Shown here one piece after another: positions 1 through 7,746 of a stretch of 36,387 nt of DNA. Origin of the DNA: Kiritimatiellia bacterium (GTDB lineage Bacteria > Verrucomicrobiota > Kiritimatiellia > RFP12 > UBA1067); assembly GCA_017454745.1 (NCBI GenBank), contig JAFTCL010000038.1, positions 1 through 36,387 on the forward strand, in the 5' to 3' direction. The notes beneath the pieces were generated by a model. It saw only the letters and a program-made list of their open reading frames with translations. It was not told where the DNA came from and did no database searches. Every line of letters begins with the position of its first letter. Positions within the stretch are counted from its first letter, which is position 1. The translations under genes were made by a program, and so were the position numbers.

Positions 1-1
1 A

Positions 2-250
2 TTTCAAACTGAATTTAGTTGCATGTCGAGTTTTGAAAACGGGGAACCTAGATTTCGAGGATTGGACATTGGACGGTCGTTGATTGTTCGTAGCCGTTGT
101 AAAGTCGACAATGAGGGACGTTTAGTCAGTGCAAACTATTCGACAATAAAGAATGTTACCGTTGAGGCTGGATGGGATGGCGAGGTTAAGATGATGCTAC
201 GGTATTATTTCAATCCCACCCCCAACGACACAAACCTCGAGCCAAAGTAA
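2..250 (+). CDS. 3' end of an unknown protein, open at the left edge
   Basis: The reading frame is open from the first bases of the window to the TAA at 248-250, so this is probably the C-terminal part of a longer protein. An internal ATG at 23 could also serve as a start, but no ribosome binding site precedes it. The visible residues are polar with alternating hydrophobic positions (for example SLIVRSRCKVDNEGRLVSAN and MLRYYFNPTPNDTNLEPK), suggesting a beta-rich domain. I do not recognise the family. The broken methyltransferase begins 11 bases downstream, so the two may once have shared an operon or a mobile segment. Confidence 0.5.
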   Translation, partial: FQTEFSCMSSFENGEPRFRGLDIGRSLIVRSRCKVDNEGRLVSANYSTIKNVTVEAGWDGEVKMMLRYYFNPTPNDTNLEPK

Positions 251-261
251 CGGAGAATCCC

Positions 262-795
262 ATGTCAAAAAACAAGACACTTTCAGCGGCGAAGAGCGCG
301 AAGAACGACGAGTTCTACACGCAGTACGCCGACATTCAGAAGGAGATAAACGCCTATCTCGACTATGACCCCGACACGTTCCGTGGTAAGACCGTGTTGC
401 TCCCCTGCGACGATCCAGAATGAAGCAACTTCACGCGCTTCTTCGCCGAGAACTTCGAGCGGCTGGGACTGAAGAAACTCATTTCGACGAGCTACGCGGC
501 GGCGAGCAAGAAGATAGGGGGATTGTCTCACGCGGAGATGCGGAGTCGCGGAGATGGCAGGGGCACGTGTCCGTCATGGTATCAGCCTTCCTTGTTCGAG
601 CAGCAAAGACCGCAGTTCGACGAGGAAAAGACGGCGGTGCGCGGCAAGATATTCGTTCTCGACCACGATACGAACGCAAACGGGCGGATCGATCTTAACG
701 ACTTGGAATGGCAGTATCTGGAAGGCGACGGCGACTTCAGGAGCGAAGAGGTCTGCAAGTTGCGGGACGAGGCCGACTGTCCTGTTTTACGATAG
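262..795 (+). pseudogene. Broken EcoRI-type adenine-specific DNA methyltransferase
   Basis: The start (ATG at 262) gives a protein resembling the N-terminus of the EcoRI methylase family: KNDEFYTQYADIQKEINAYL, then LLPCDDPE. A TGA at 421-423 interrupts the frame exactly where the family normally has Trp in DDPEWSNF. The frame then continues with family-like sequence: SNFTRFFAENFERLGLKKLI, PQFDEEK, RGKIFVLDHDTNANGRIDL, LEWQYLEGDGDFRSEE and KLRDEAD. It ends at a TAG (793-795) just before the expected NPPF catalytic motif, so the catalytic half is gone. No restriction endonuclease gene is visible. TGA is a normal stop elsewhere in the window, so recoding is unlikely. The intact family methylates adenine in a GAATTC-like site, and this copy cannot do so. 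It is probably a remnant of a lost restriction-modification or orphan methylase cassette. Confidence 0.8.
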
Positions 796-927
796 GTTGA
801 CACTCTCTTATTGACCTAAAGAAAGAAACACAGAGCTGAAAAGGTGGATTAGACGGTGAACGTGAGCCCCACGCCGCTTTTTAATTTCCAGACAGGAGAT
901 TAAGAGATTGCGGTTGGCGATAGACAC

Positions 928-959
928 GTTTGACGGTTTGACAGTTTGACGGTTGGACA
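928..959. repeat. Four tandem 8-base repeats (GTTTGACG type)
   Basis: Four consecutive 8-mers are seen: GTTTGACG, GTTTGACA, GTTTGACG, GTTGGACA. Only a few positions vary. Function unknown. It may be slipped-strand expansion at an intergenic scar. Confidence 0.85.
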
Positions 960-1031
960 AGCGGCCGACGACAAGCGACAGGCGGCCGGGCCGCTGATCC
1001 TTAACCACAAATCCATTCTTCATTTCCAAAT

Positions 1032-1059
1032 TCGTCATTCGTCACTCGTCACTCGTAAC
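1032..1059. repeat. Four tandem 7-base repeats (TCGTCAC type)
   Basis: Four consecutive 7-mers are seen: TCGTCAT, TCGTCAC, TCGTCAC, TCGTAAC. The unit differs from the 8-mer array 70 bases upstream, although both contain a GTC/GAC core. Function unknown. Confidence 0.85.
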
Positions 1060-1115
1060 TTCCCTTCCCCCTTGCCATTAAAATTTTGGCCGTTTTGGCA
1101 CTTTCTGCTTGATTG

Positions 1116-1142
1116 TTGAAGGTGATTGAACGAAAATATACT
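1116..1142 (+). promoter_or_regulatory. Possible sigma70-type promoter for glyS
   Basis: A good -10 hexamer, TATACT (1137-1142), is preceded by TTGAAG (1116-1121) at a short 15-base spacing. Transcription would start near 1149, giving a leader of about 35 bases before glyS. The -10 is convincing, but the -35 spacing is suboptimal. Confidence 0.4.
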
Positions 1143-1183
1143 GTTCGATTTTTGGAACCATTGTTTCTTTGAAAAGGTGAATT

Positions 1184-2743
1184 ATGGCTAACACTAGCAG
1201 TCTGGATGCGGTTTCGTCGCTATGCAAGCGGCGTGGGTTTATTTTCCACAGTTCCGAGATTTACGGCGGCATAAACGGTTTTTGGGATTACGGTCCTTTG
1301 GGATGCGAAATGAAGCGCAACATCAAAGGCGCGTGGTGGCAGTCGATGGTGCGCGACCGCGAGGATGTGCTGGGACTGGACGCGACGATTATCATGCACC
1401 CCGCGATCTGGAAAGCCTCCGGACATTTGGACACGTTTTCCGATCCGATGTGCACCTGCAAAGCGTGCAAGAAGCTGATGCGCGCCGACCAGATTGAAGA
1501 TATCCGCGCCGAGGTGGCGGCCAAGGCGGCGGCTAACGGCGGGTGCCCTTACTGCGGCGGCGAGCTGACCGAGCCGCGCCCCTTCAACCTGATGTTCAAG
1601 ACCGTGGTCGGTCCGGTGGACGATCCCTCCAACGTGGCGTATTTGCGGCCGGAAACCGCGCAGGCGATTTTCGCGCAGTTTCTCAACGTGTATTCCACCA
1701 GCCGCATCAGCGTTCCGTTCGGAATCGCGCAGATGGGCAAATCGTTCCGCAACGAAGTCACGCCGCGCAACTACACCTTCCGGTCCCGCGAGTTCGAGCA
1801 GATGGAGCTGGAGTTTTTCATCCGTCCCGACGAGGCGGTGGAGCTGATTTACGGCAAGGTCACCACAATGGCCGACCAGCCGGATTTGTCGGTCCCGCAG
1901 AAAGAGTGGGGCTGGGAAGTTTGGCACAAGTATTGGGTCGAGCAGCGCAAGAGCTGGATCGTCCGCTGCGGTCTGCCCAAGGACTCCTTTGTGGAGTATT
2001 GGCAGAAGCCGGACGAGCTGGCGCACTACGCGCGGGCTTGCGTGGACATCGAGTACGCGTTCCCCTTCGGGCAGCAGGAGCTGGAGGGCATCGCGGCGCG
2101 TTCGGACTTCGACCTCACGCAGCACCAGAAGCACAGCGGAAAGAGCATGGAGGTCTTTGACGAGCCGCTTAAGCTGGCGGCGGCGAAACTGGACGCCGCG
2201 GCCAAGACGGCGTTCGCCGACAAGGTGGCGGCGGAGTGGCAGTCCCGCGGCAAAGACCCCGAGGCGGCCCGCGCCTTTGCGGCGAAACTTTTCGAAGGAC
2301 GCTACATCCCGCACGTGATCGAGCCGTCGGCGGGGGTTGACCGCATGATGCTCGCGCTACTTTGCAACGCCTACGAAGAGCAGAAGCTGGTGGACGACAA
2401 GGGCAAAGAGGATTTGCGCGTGGTGCTGCACCTCAGCCCGATGGTCGCGCCGGTCAAGGTGGCGGTGTTCCCGCTGGTGAAAAACAAGCCCGAGGTTTAC
2501 AACAAGGCCCGCGAGGTTTTCGAATATCTGCGCAAGCGCACGGCGGCGTTTTGGGACGAAGGCGGGGCGATCGGCCGCCGCTATCGCCGTCAGGACGAAA
2601 TCGGCACGCCGTGGTGTATCACGGTAGATTTCGACACATTGGCCGACGGTACCTTCACGGTGCGTGAACGCGACAGCATGCAGCAAACCCGCATGACGCT
2701 GGAGCAGTTCAAGGCGATGTTGGACGACGCGCTGATTTTCTAG
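1184..2743 (+). CDS. glyS: Glycyl-tRNA synthetase, single-chain class II
   Basis: Charges tRNA-Gly with glycine in the cytosol. The 519-residue protein is of the homodimeric (GlyQS) type. It shows YGPLGCEMKRNIKGAWW near the N-terminus, a Cys-rich insert with CTCKACKKLMRADQ and CPYCGGEL, LRPETAQAIFAQF, the motif 2 region FGIAQMGKSFRNEVTPRN with FRSREFEQMELEFF, and motif 3 EPSAGVDRMMLALL. A C-terminal anticodon-binding domain follows (APVKVAVFPL through the RYRRQDEIGTPW region). The ATG at 1184 is supported by AAAGGTGA upstream. It is followed after 25 bases by pheS and pheT, so three tRNA-charging genes form one operon. The symbol glyS is used loosely; glyQS is equally apt. Confidence 0.97.
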   Translation: MANTSSLDAVSSLCKRRGFIFHSSEIYGGINGFWDYGPLGCEMKRNIKGAWWQSMVRDREDVLGLDATIIMHPAIWKASGHLDTFSDPMCTCKACKKLMRADQIEDIRAEVAAKAAANGGCPYCGGELTEPRPFNLMFKTVVGPVDDPSNVAYLRPETAQAIFAQFLNVYSTSRISVPFGIAQMGKSFRNEVTPRNYTFRSREFEQMELEFFIRPDEAVELIYGKVTTMADQPDLSVPQKEWGWEVWHKYWVEQRKSWIVRCGLPKDSFVEYWQKPDELAHYARACVDIEYAFPFGQQELEGIAARSDFDLTQHQKHSGKSMEVFDEPLKLAAAKLDAAAKTAFADKVAAEWQSRGKDPEAARAFAAKLFEGRYIPHVIEPSAGVDRMMLALLCNAYEEQKLVDDKGKEDLRVVLHLSPMVAPVKVAVFPLVKNKPEVYNKAREVFEYLRKRTAAFWDEGGAIGRRYRRQDEIGTPWCITVDFDTLADGTFTVRERDSMQQTRMTLEQFKAMLDDALIF

Positions 2744-2768
2744 TGGATTTTTTCCGGAAGGTGGAGTT

Positions 2769-3785
2769 ATGACGTTACAAGAGCTTGAGTCGCAACAGGC
2801 GCAGTCGCTGCAGGAAGTGGCGGCCGCTAACGGGGCGGCGGAGTTGGAACAGGTCAGAATCAAATATTTGGGCCGCAACGGTTTGTTGCCCGCGATTGTG
2901 AAGCAGATGAAGGACGTGCCCAAAGAGGATCGTCCGGCTTTCGGCAAGCAGACGCAGGCATGGCGGGCCGCGCTGGAGCAGGCGTTGGCGGAAAAGCTTG
3001 CCGCCGCCGGAGGCGCACAGGCCCAGGGCCCGGCTTTCGATTGCTCGCTGCCCGGCCGCTGGACGCGCCGCGGGGTGCAAAGCCCGATTTCCCGGGTAAT
3101 CGAGGAAACCGCCGCCATATTTGCGCGGCTGGGATTCAGCGTGGCCGACGGGCCGGATCTGGAGACCCGTTTCAACAACTTCACGGCGTTGAACACCCCA
3201 AAACACCATCCGTCGATGGATGCCTCCGACACGCTTTGGCTGAATGACGATTTGCTATTGCGCACCCAGACTTCGCCGGTGCAGATCCGGACCATGTTGG
3301 CCAACCAGCCTCCGGTCCGGGTGATCTGTCCAGGGCGGACCTACCGCCGGGACACCACCGACGCTACCCACAGCGCCAACTTCCACCAGATCGAGGGGCT
3401 GTATGTGGACACCAAACCGGTGTCGCTGGCCGACCTGAAATCCACCTTGGCTTATTTCGCGCGGCAGATGATGGGAGGCAATATCGGGGTGCGGTTCCGT
3501 CCCCACTTCTTCCCCTTCACCGAACCGAGCGTGGAGGTGGACTTCACCTGTCACGTCTGCGGCGGCAAGGGGTGCAGGGTATGCAAGCAGAGCGGCTGGA
3601 TCGAAATCGCCGGCGCGGGCATGGTTGACCCGCGGGTCTTCGGGTTTGTCGGTTACGATCCGGCGAAGGTCAACGGTTTCGCGTTCGGTTTCGGGGTGGA
3701 GCGCATCGCCATGATTAAGTACGGCATCCCCGACATCCGCTGGCTGTACGAGAACGACATCCGTTTCCTGGAGCAGGTGAAATAA
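2769..3785 (+). CDS. pheS: Phenylalanyl-tRNA synthetase alpha subunit
   Basis: Catalytic alpha subunit of the alpha2beta2 phenylalanyl-tRNA synthetase. The 338 residues match the usual length. An N-terminal coiled coil (about residues 1-85) that contacts tRNA is followed by the class II core: TRRGVQSPISRVIEETAAIF, DGPDLETRFNNFTALNTPKH, RTQTSPVQIRTM, TYRRDTTDATHSANFHQIEG, and the motif 3 region FGFGVERIAMIKYG. A Cys cluster (CHVCGGKGCRVCKQSGW) precedes motif 3, as in many bacterial PheS proteins. GGAAGGTGGAG just upstream of the ATG at 2769 is a strong ribosome binding site. The stop overlaps the pheT start by one base (TAATG), which indicates translational coupling for equal subunit production. 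Confidence 0.97.
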   Translation: MTLQELESQQAQSLQEVAAANGAAELEQVRIKYLGRNGLLPAIVKQMKDVPKEDRPAFGKQTQAWRAALEQALAEKLAAAGGAQAQGPAFDCSLPGRWTRRGVQSPISRVIEETAAIFARLGFSVADGPDLETRFNNFTALNTPKHHPSMDASDTLWLNDDLLLRTQTSPVQIRTMLANQPPVRVICPGRTYRRDTTDATHSANFHQIEGLYVDTKPVSLADLKSTLAYFARQMMGGNIGVRFRPHFFPFTEPSVEVDFTCHVCGGKGCRVCKQSGWIEIAGAGMVDPRVFGFVGYDPAKVNGFAFGFGVERIAMIKYGIPDIRWLYENDIRFLEQVK

Positions 3786-6211
3786 TGAAATTACCGATTA
3801 GTTGGCTTAACGAGTTTGTTGATGTTTCGGATTTGTCCGTGCAGGAGCTGTCGGACCGTCTGACCTTCTCCGGCGTCGAGGTGGAGGGGATTGAGACGGT
3901 GGGGCAGGAGCCGCTGGACGACAATTTCGTGGTCGGCGAGGTGCTTACCTGCGATCCGCATCCGGATTCCGACCATCTGCACGTGTGCAAAGTTTCAACC
4001 GGTTCGGAAGTTTTGCAGATTGTTTGCGGCGCGCCGAACTGCGCGGCGGGCGTCAAGGCCCCGCTGGCGAAAATCGGCGCGGTGGTGCCGGACGGCGGTT
4101 TCAAAATCAAGAAGGGCAAGCTGCGCGGGGTGGAGTCTTTTGGCATGCTGTGTTCCGCCCGGGAGCTGAAACTTTCCGGCGACCACAACGGCATCATGAT
4201 TCTGCCGGCGGACATTCCGGCCGGCACGCCGGTGCGCGACGTGGTGGGCGGCGAGAAACCGCAGACGGTTTTAGACCTGGAGGTCACCTGGAACCGTCCC
4301 GACTGCCTGTCGATCGTCGGCATCGCGCGGGAATTTTCGGCTATTCTGGGGCGCCCGCTCAAGATGCCGGCGGTGGATTTCGAAGAATCCGACCGCGACG
4401 TAAACACCTTTGCCAAAGTGGTGGTGGAAAATCCCGAACATTGCCCCCGTTACATTGCCCGCGTGATGACCGGGGTGAAAGACGGCGAATCGCCCAAATT
4501 TATGCGCGAGCGTCTGGAATTGTGCGGGGTGCGTTCCATCAGCCTGACCGTGGACGTTACCAACTACGTCATGCTGGAGTGCGGGCAGCCGCTGCACGCC
4601 TTTGATTACCGGACGCTGGCCGACCGTACCATTGTGGTGCGCGACGCCAGGGAAGGAGAGACTATCAGGACGCTGGATGGCGTGGACCGTAAACTCGACC
4701 AGTCGATGCTGGTGATCGCCGATGCCGAGAAGCCCTCCGCCGTGGCGGGCGTGATGGGCGGCGAAGGCAGCGAGATTGAACCCGGCACTGAGCACGTGCT
4801 TTTGGAAAGCGCACTGTTTGAGCCGGTCAGCACCAAGTTCACCGCAGGTAAGTTGGGGTTGGCCACCGAGGCGTCCTACCGCTACATCCGCGGCGTGGAC
4901 ACCGATTTGGCGGATTGGGCCAGCCGTCGGGCGGTGTCGCTGCTGCAGCGCTACGGCGGCGCGGTGGTAGCCAAGGGTTCGATCGACATTGACAACCGGC
5001 ACGGTTACGAACACACCGTGGCGATCGATTTCCGTCGAGTTGACAACGCCATCGGGGTGGATTTGCCCAGTGACCGGCAAGTCGCGATTTTGGAGTCCAT
5101 TGGCCTTAAGACCGTCCGCCGCGATGATTCGGGCGCGGAGTTCGCCATACCGTCGTGGCGGCTGGATTTGACGCTTGAGGCGGATCTGGTGGAAGAGATC
5201 GCCCGTTTGAACGGATTGGACAACATTCCCCAGAAGTTGCCCGACGTGGCGGCGGTTTCCCCGCTTTCCGACGCGCCGTTCTACGCCCGCAAGAAATGCC
5301 GCGACGCAATGATGGGGCTGGGGTTCTCCGAGGCGATGCACTACAGTTTCCTCTCCAAGCAGGAGCTGGACGTTTTCGATCGTCGCCAACCCGAGCGCCG
5401 GGTGGTGTTGCCTAACCCGGTCAGCGCCGAGTACGGGCTGTTGCGCGATTCGCTGGCACCGCAACTGATGGGATCGCTGGGCCGCAATGCCGCGCATCAG
5501 GTGGAAAGCGCCGGGCTGTTCGAGATGGGCCGGGTGTTTTTGATGACACCCAAAGGCGAGCCGGTGGAAGAGGAACATTTGTCGATCGGGATGATGGGGC
5601 CGTTCGGCCGTTCAGCGATTGACCGCCAGCGCGCCGTTTCCAACGAAGAGGCGCTGTTGTGGCTCAAGGGAGCGATTGAGGCGTTGGTCGAGACATTGCG
5701 TTCCGGTCGGCTGTCGTTTGCCGCCATCGAGCATCCGGCGATGGAGCCGGGTTTTGCGGTGGAGATCCAGCTCAACGGCCGGGCGATCGGTTTTATGGGC
5801 GCGGTGAGCGGTAAAATCCGCCACTCCTGGCGCATGACTTCGCCGATGGTGCTGGCGGAAATGAAGCTGCCGCCGTTGTTGTCCAATGTGGGCGGCAAAG
5901 CCGGCGCGGTCAAGCCGCCGCCGCAGTATCCGGCGGTGCGCCGCGACATCGCTTTCATCGCCGATGCCGGATTGACTCACGCCGAAGTGGTGAAGACAAT
6001 TCAGAATGTTGCGCCTTCTACCTTGACGGGAATCGAATTATTTGATATCTTCCAATCTAAAGAAATCGGGAAAGGTAAGCGCAGCTTGGCTTACGCGTTG
6101 GTGTTCCGTTCGGCGGAGCGCACCTTGACCGATCAGGAAGTGAACGAGGCCTTCACCAAGATTATCCAGAATCTGAAGGATGTGCTTAAAGTGGAGGTTC
6201 GCGAGGGATAA
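3785..6211 (+). CDS. pheT: Phenylalanyl-tRNA synthetase beta subunit
   Basis: Beta subunit of phenylalanyl-tRNA synthetase, providing editing, tRNA binding and structural support for PheS. The 808 residues are typical. Visible regions include the N-terminal B1 part with the tRNA-binding OB fold (about residues 40-150, with LTCDPHPDSDHLHVCKV and KIKKGKLRGVESFGMLCSA), the B3/B4 editing region (around VTWNRPDCLSIVGIAREF and VDVTNYVMLECGQPLHAFD), the B5 region with LEADLVEEIARLNGLDNIP, the catalytic-like fold, and a C-terminal FDX-ACB domain (about 715-806, YPAVRRDIAFIAD to the end). It starts in the TAATG overlap with pheS. A 6S-like RNA lies immediately downstream. Confidence 0.97.
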   Translation: MKLPISWLNEFVDVSDLSVQELSDRLTFSGVEVEGIETVGQEPLDDNFVVGEVLTCDPHPDSDHLHVCKVSTGSEVLQIVCGAPNCAAGVKAPLAKIGAVVPDGGFKIKKGKLRGVESFGMLCSARELKLSGDHNGIMILPADIPAGTPVRDVVGGEKPQTVLDLEVTWNRPDCLSIVGIAREFSAILGRPLKMPAVDFEESDRDVNTFAKVVVENPEHCPRYIARVMTGVKDGESPKFMRERLELCGVRSISLTVDVTNYVMLECGQPLHAFDYRTLADRTIVVRDAREGETIRTLDGVDRKLDQSMLVIADAEKPSAVAGVMGGEGSEIEPGTEHVLLESALFEPVSTKFTAGKLGLATEASYRYIRGVDTDLADWASRRAVSLLQRYGGAVVAKGSIDIDNRHGYEHTVAIDFRRVDNAIGVDLPSDRQVAILESIGLKTVRRDDSGAEFAIPSWRLDLTLEADLVEEIARLNGLDNIPQKLPDVAAVSPLSDAPFYARKKCRDAMMGLGFSEAMHYSFLSKQELDVFDRRQPERRVVLPNPVSAEYGLLRDSLAPQLMGSLGRNAAHQVESAGLFEMGRVFLMTPKGEPVEEEHLSIGMMGPFGRSAIDRQRAVSNEEALLWLKGAIEALVETLRSGRLSFAAIEHPAMEPGFAVEIQLNGRAIGFMGAVSGKIRHSWRMTSPMVLAEMKLPPLLSNVGGKAGAVKPPPQYPAVRRDIAFIADAGLTHAEVVKTIQNVAPSTLTGIELFDIFQSKEIGKGKRSLAYALVFRSAERTLTDQEVNEAFTKIIQNLKDVLKVEVREG

Positions 6212-6240
6212 AGGATTTGGAGCTGCGGCTTCAGGACGAA

Positions 6241-6421
6241 GTGGGCCCTGCCTTGTGCGCGGATAAACGGTTTTTCCCTGACCTTCGATTTGTAAAGGGA
6301 GTTTGAATACGCCGGAAGAAGGCTTCCCCCAGTCGGGAAACCGGAGAACGGCGGATAGAGCACCCACCTCTTTTTTAGGGGTTTCAGGGACGCTGTGTTA
6401 CGGCAAGGCGGGGCTTTTATT
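6241..6421 (+). ncRNA. ssrS: 6S-like regulatory RNA ending in a terminator-type stem
   Basis: The gap between pheT and the peptidase folds as one long interrupted hairpin. The closing stem is GCCCTGCCTTG (6245-6255) with CAAGGCGGGGC (6404-6414, one G-U pair), followed by TTTTATT. An inner stem pairs TCCCTGA (6275-6281) with TCAGGGA (6384-6390). A large central bubble (6282-6309 opposite 6354-6383) follows, then CGCCG (6310-6314) with CGGCG (6349-6353) and an apical hairpin (6324-6328 with 6335-6339). The 3' side of the bubble carries GAGCACCCACCTC (6358-6370), which I recall from 6S RNAs of several phyla, and can form a small ACCTC/GGGGT helix. This promoter-mimicking architecture is that of 6S RNA, which sequesters sigma70 RNA polymerase. 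The exact 5' end is uncertain. A different structured RNA, or a leader of the next gene, is the alternative. Confidence 0.72.
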
Positions 6422-6447
6422 ATCTGGTGACACGGGGTGGTTGAGAG

Positions 6448-7743
6448 ATGAGCATGGACAAATTGTTGCCAAACGTCAAATCAACGGTGCTTAACAACGG
6501 GGTGACGGTGATTACCTCGGCGATAGATTCCGCGCAGAGCGTTTCGTTCGGTATTTTCGTCGGAAACGGCGGGCGTTACGAGCGGATGCGGGAATTGGGC
6601 GTCAGCCACTTTATCGAGCACATGCTTTTCAAGGGCACTCCCAGACGGTCATCGGCGGAAATTTCCCGCGCGATCGAAGGGCGGGGCGGTTACCTCAACG
6701 CCTTTACCGGGCCGGATGACACCTGTTATTACGCCCGGATGCCTTACGAATGCATGAAGCTGGCGGTCGAGGTCTTTTGCGATATGTACCGCAACTCTTT
6801 GTTCGACCCCGAAGAGCTAGACCGCGAACGCCAGGTGATTCTGGAAGAAATCGAGATGTACGACGACCAGCCGTCGTCGGTGGTGCAGGAAAATTTCGAG
6901 AAAGCGCTGTTCGTGGATCATCCGTTGGGGATGCCGCTGTCCGGCGATGAAAAATCGCTGGGCGGGATGACCTCCGAGACGCTGAAGGATTATATGAAAT
7001 CCCACTATGTCCCGGCCAACACGGTGTTGGTGTTTTCCGGCCGTTTGAACCATGACGCATGCGTGGCCGAGGCAGAGAAATGGATGGGCGATATGCCCAA
7101 ACACCGGCCACCGGTTTTTCGTCCGGTGGACGGCCGGGTCAAGCAGAACCCGCTGGTGGTGGAGCGTCGGGAGGTCGCCCAGGTCCAGATGGTGCTGGGT
7201 TCGCGGATCTTTGGCCGGCACGATGACCGGCGTTATGCCCTGCGGTTGTTAAACGCGATTCTGGGCGAGAACATGAGCTCAAGGCTTTTCCAGAGCGTCC
7301 GCGAGCGGCGTGGGCTCTGCTACTCCATCCAGACATCACCGCTGCATTTGGAGGAAACCGGAATCTTTACGATCAGCATGGGGACCGATTCCAACCGGGC
7401 GGTTACCGCTTTGAAACTGGTCGCCAAAGAGTTGCGGCGCATCGCCGCAAAACCGGTCTCCGCCAGCGAGTTGAAACGGGCGAAGGATTTCGCCTCCGGC
7501 ATTTACCGCATGGGATTCGAAGCACCGCTTTCGCAAGTGCTTTATCTGGGCGAGGGTTATTTGTCGTATGGCCGGATTATGAATCCGGAACAGTATTTGG
7601 ACCACGTAATGAAGGTAACCGCGGAGGATATCATGCGGGTGGCGGACGAGATTCTGGAGCCGACACGGATGACGCTTTCGCTGGTGGTGCCGAAAAGCCA
7701 GCCGGAATCGGACGAGTGCTGGCTGCAGGCTTTGCAGGAATAA
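6448..7743 (+). CDS. M16 family zinc peptidase (processing-peptidase-like)
   Basis: A 431-residue insulinase/mitochondrial-processing-peptidase-like metalloprotease. The inverted zinc motif HFIEH is at residues 54-58 (His54, Glu57, His58), and the third ligand Glu134 lies in RQVILEEIEMYDD at the family's usual spacing of 76 residues. The region GYLNAFTGPDDTCYYARMP is typical, and the second half is the inactive M16 domain (LVVERREVAQVQMVLGSRIF and SSRLFQSVRERRGLCYSI). No signal peptide is seen, so it is probably cytosolic, like the YmxG/PqqL-type proteins. ATG at 6448 has only a weak GAGAG upstream, and ATG at 6454 is an alternative. It sits 27 bases after the RNA terminator and 3 bases before mutL. 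Confidence 0.93.
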   Translation: MSMDKLLPNVKSTVLNNGVTVITSAIDSAQSVSFGIFVGNGGRYERMRELGVSHFIEHMLFKGTPRRSSAEISRAIEGRGGYLNAFTGPDDTCYYARMPYECMKLAVEVFCDMYRNSLFDPEELDRERQVILEEIEMYDDQPSSVVQENFEKALFVDHPLGMPLSGDEKSLGGMTSETLKDYMKSHYVPANTVLVFSGRLNHDACVAEAEKWMGDMPKHRPPVFRPVDGRVKQNPLVVERREVAQVQMVLGSRIFGRHDDRRYALRLLNAILGENMSSRLFQSVRERRGLCYSIQTSPLHLEETGIFTISMGTDSNRAVTALKLVAKELRRIAAKPVSASELKRAKDFASGIYRMGFEAPLSQVLYLGEGYLSYGRIMNPEQYLDHVMKVTAEDIMRVADEILEPTRMTLSLVVPKSQPESDECWLQALQE

Positions 7744-7746
7744 CCC

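Larger units (their letters stand above)
796..1183. other. Non-coding stretch with short tandem repeats and the glyS leader
   Basis: This 388-base gap separates the decayed methylase from glyS. I see no credible gene in it on either strand. It contains two short tandem repeats (listed separately) and, near its right end, a plausible promoter and the ribosome binding site for glyS (AAAGGTGA, about 1172-1179). No T-box or other structured glycine sensor is evident: the predicted leader is only about 35 bases long. Confidence 0.6.

Noticed and set aside
421..423. Possible recoding of TGA as Trp or selenocysteine
   Set aside because: TGA is used as a normal stop in several genes (for example at 12060-12062, 20222-20224 and 35392-35394), Trp is always TGG in the intact genes, and the methylase is also truncated downstream.
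928..1059. CRISPR array
   Set aside because: The units are only 7-8 bases and directly adjacent, with no spacers; these are simple tandem repeats.
1143..1183. T-box or glycine riboswitch upstream of glyS
   Set aside because: The likely leader is only about 35 bases, and no T-box sequence or glycine aptamer features are visible.
4271..5578. Long minus-strand frame (435 codons) within pheT
   Set aside because: It is a shadow of the GC-rich pheT frame, with no family-like sequence and no ribosome binding site.
6303..6494. Small + strand frame across the gap before the M16 peptidase
   Set aside because: It overlaps the structured RNA and the peptidase start and has no protein-like features.
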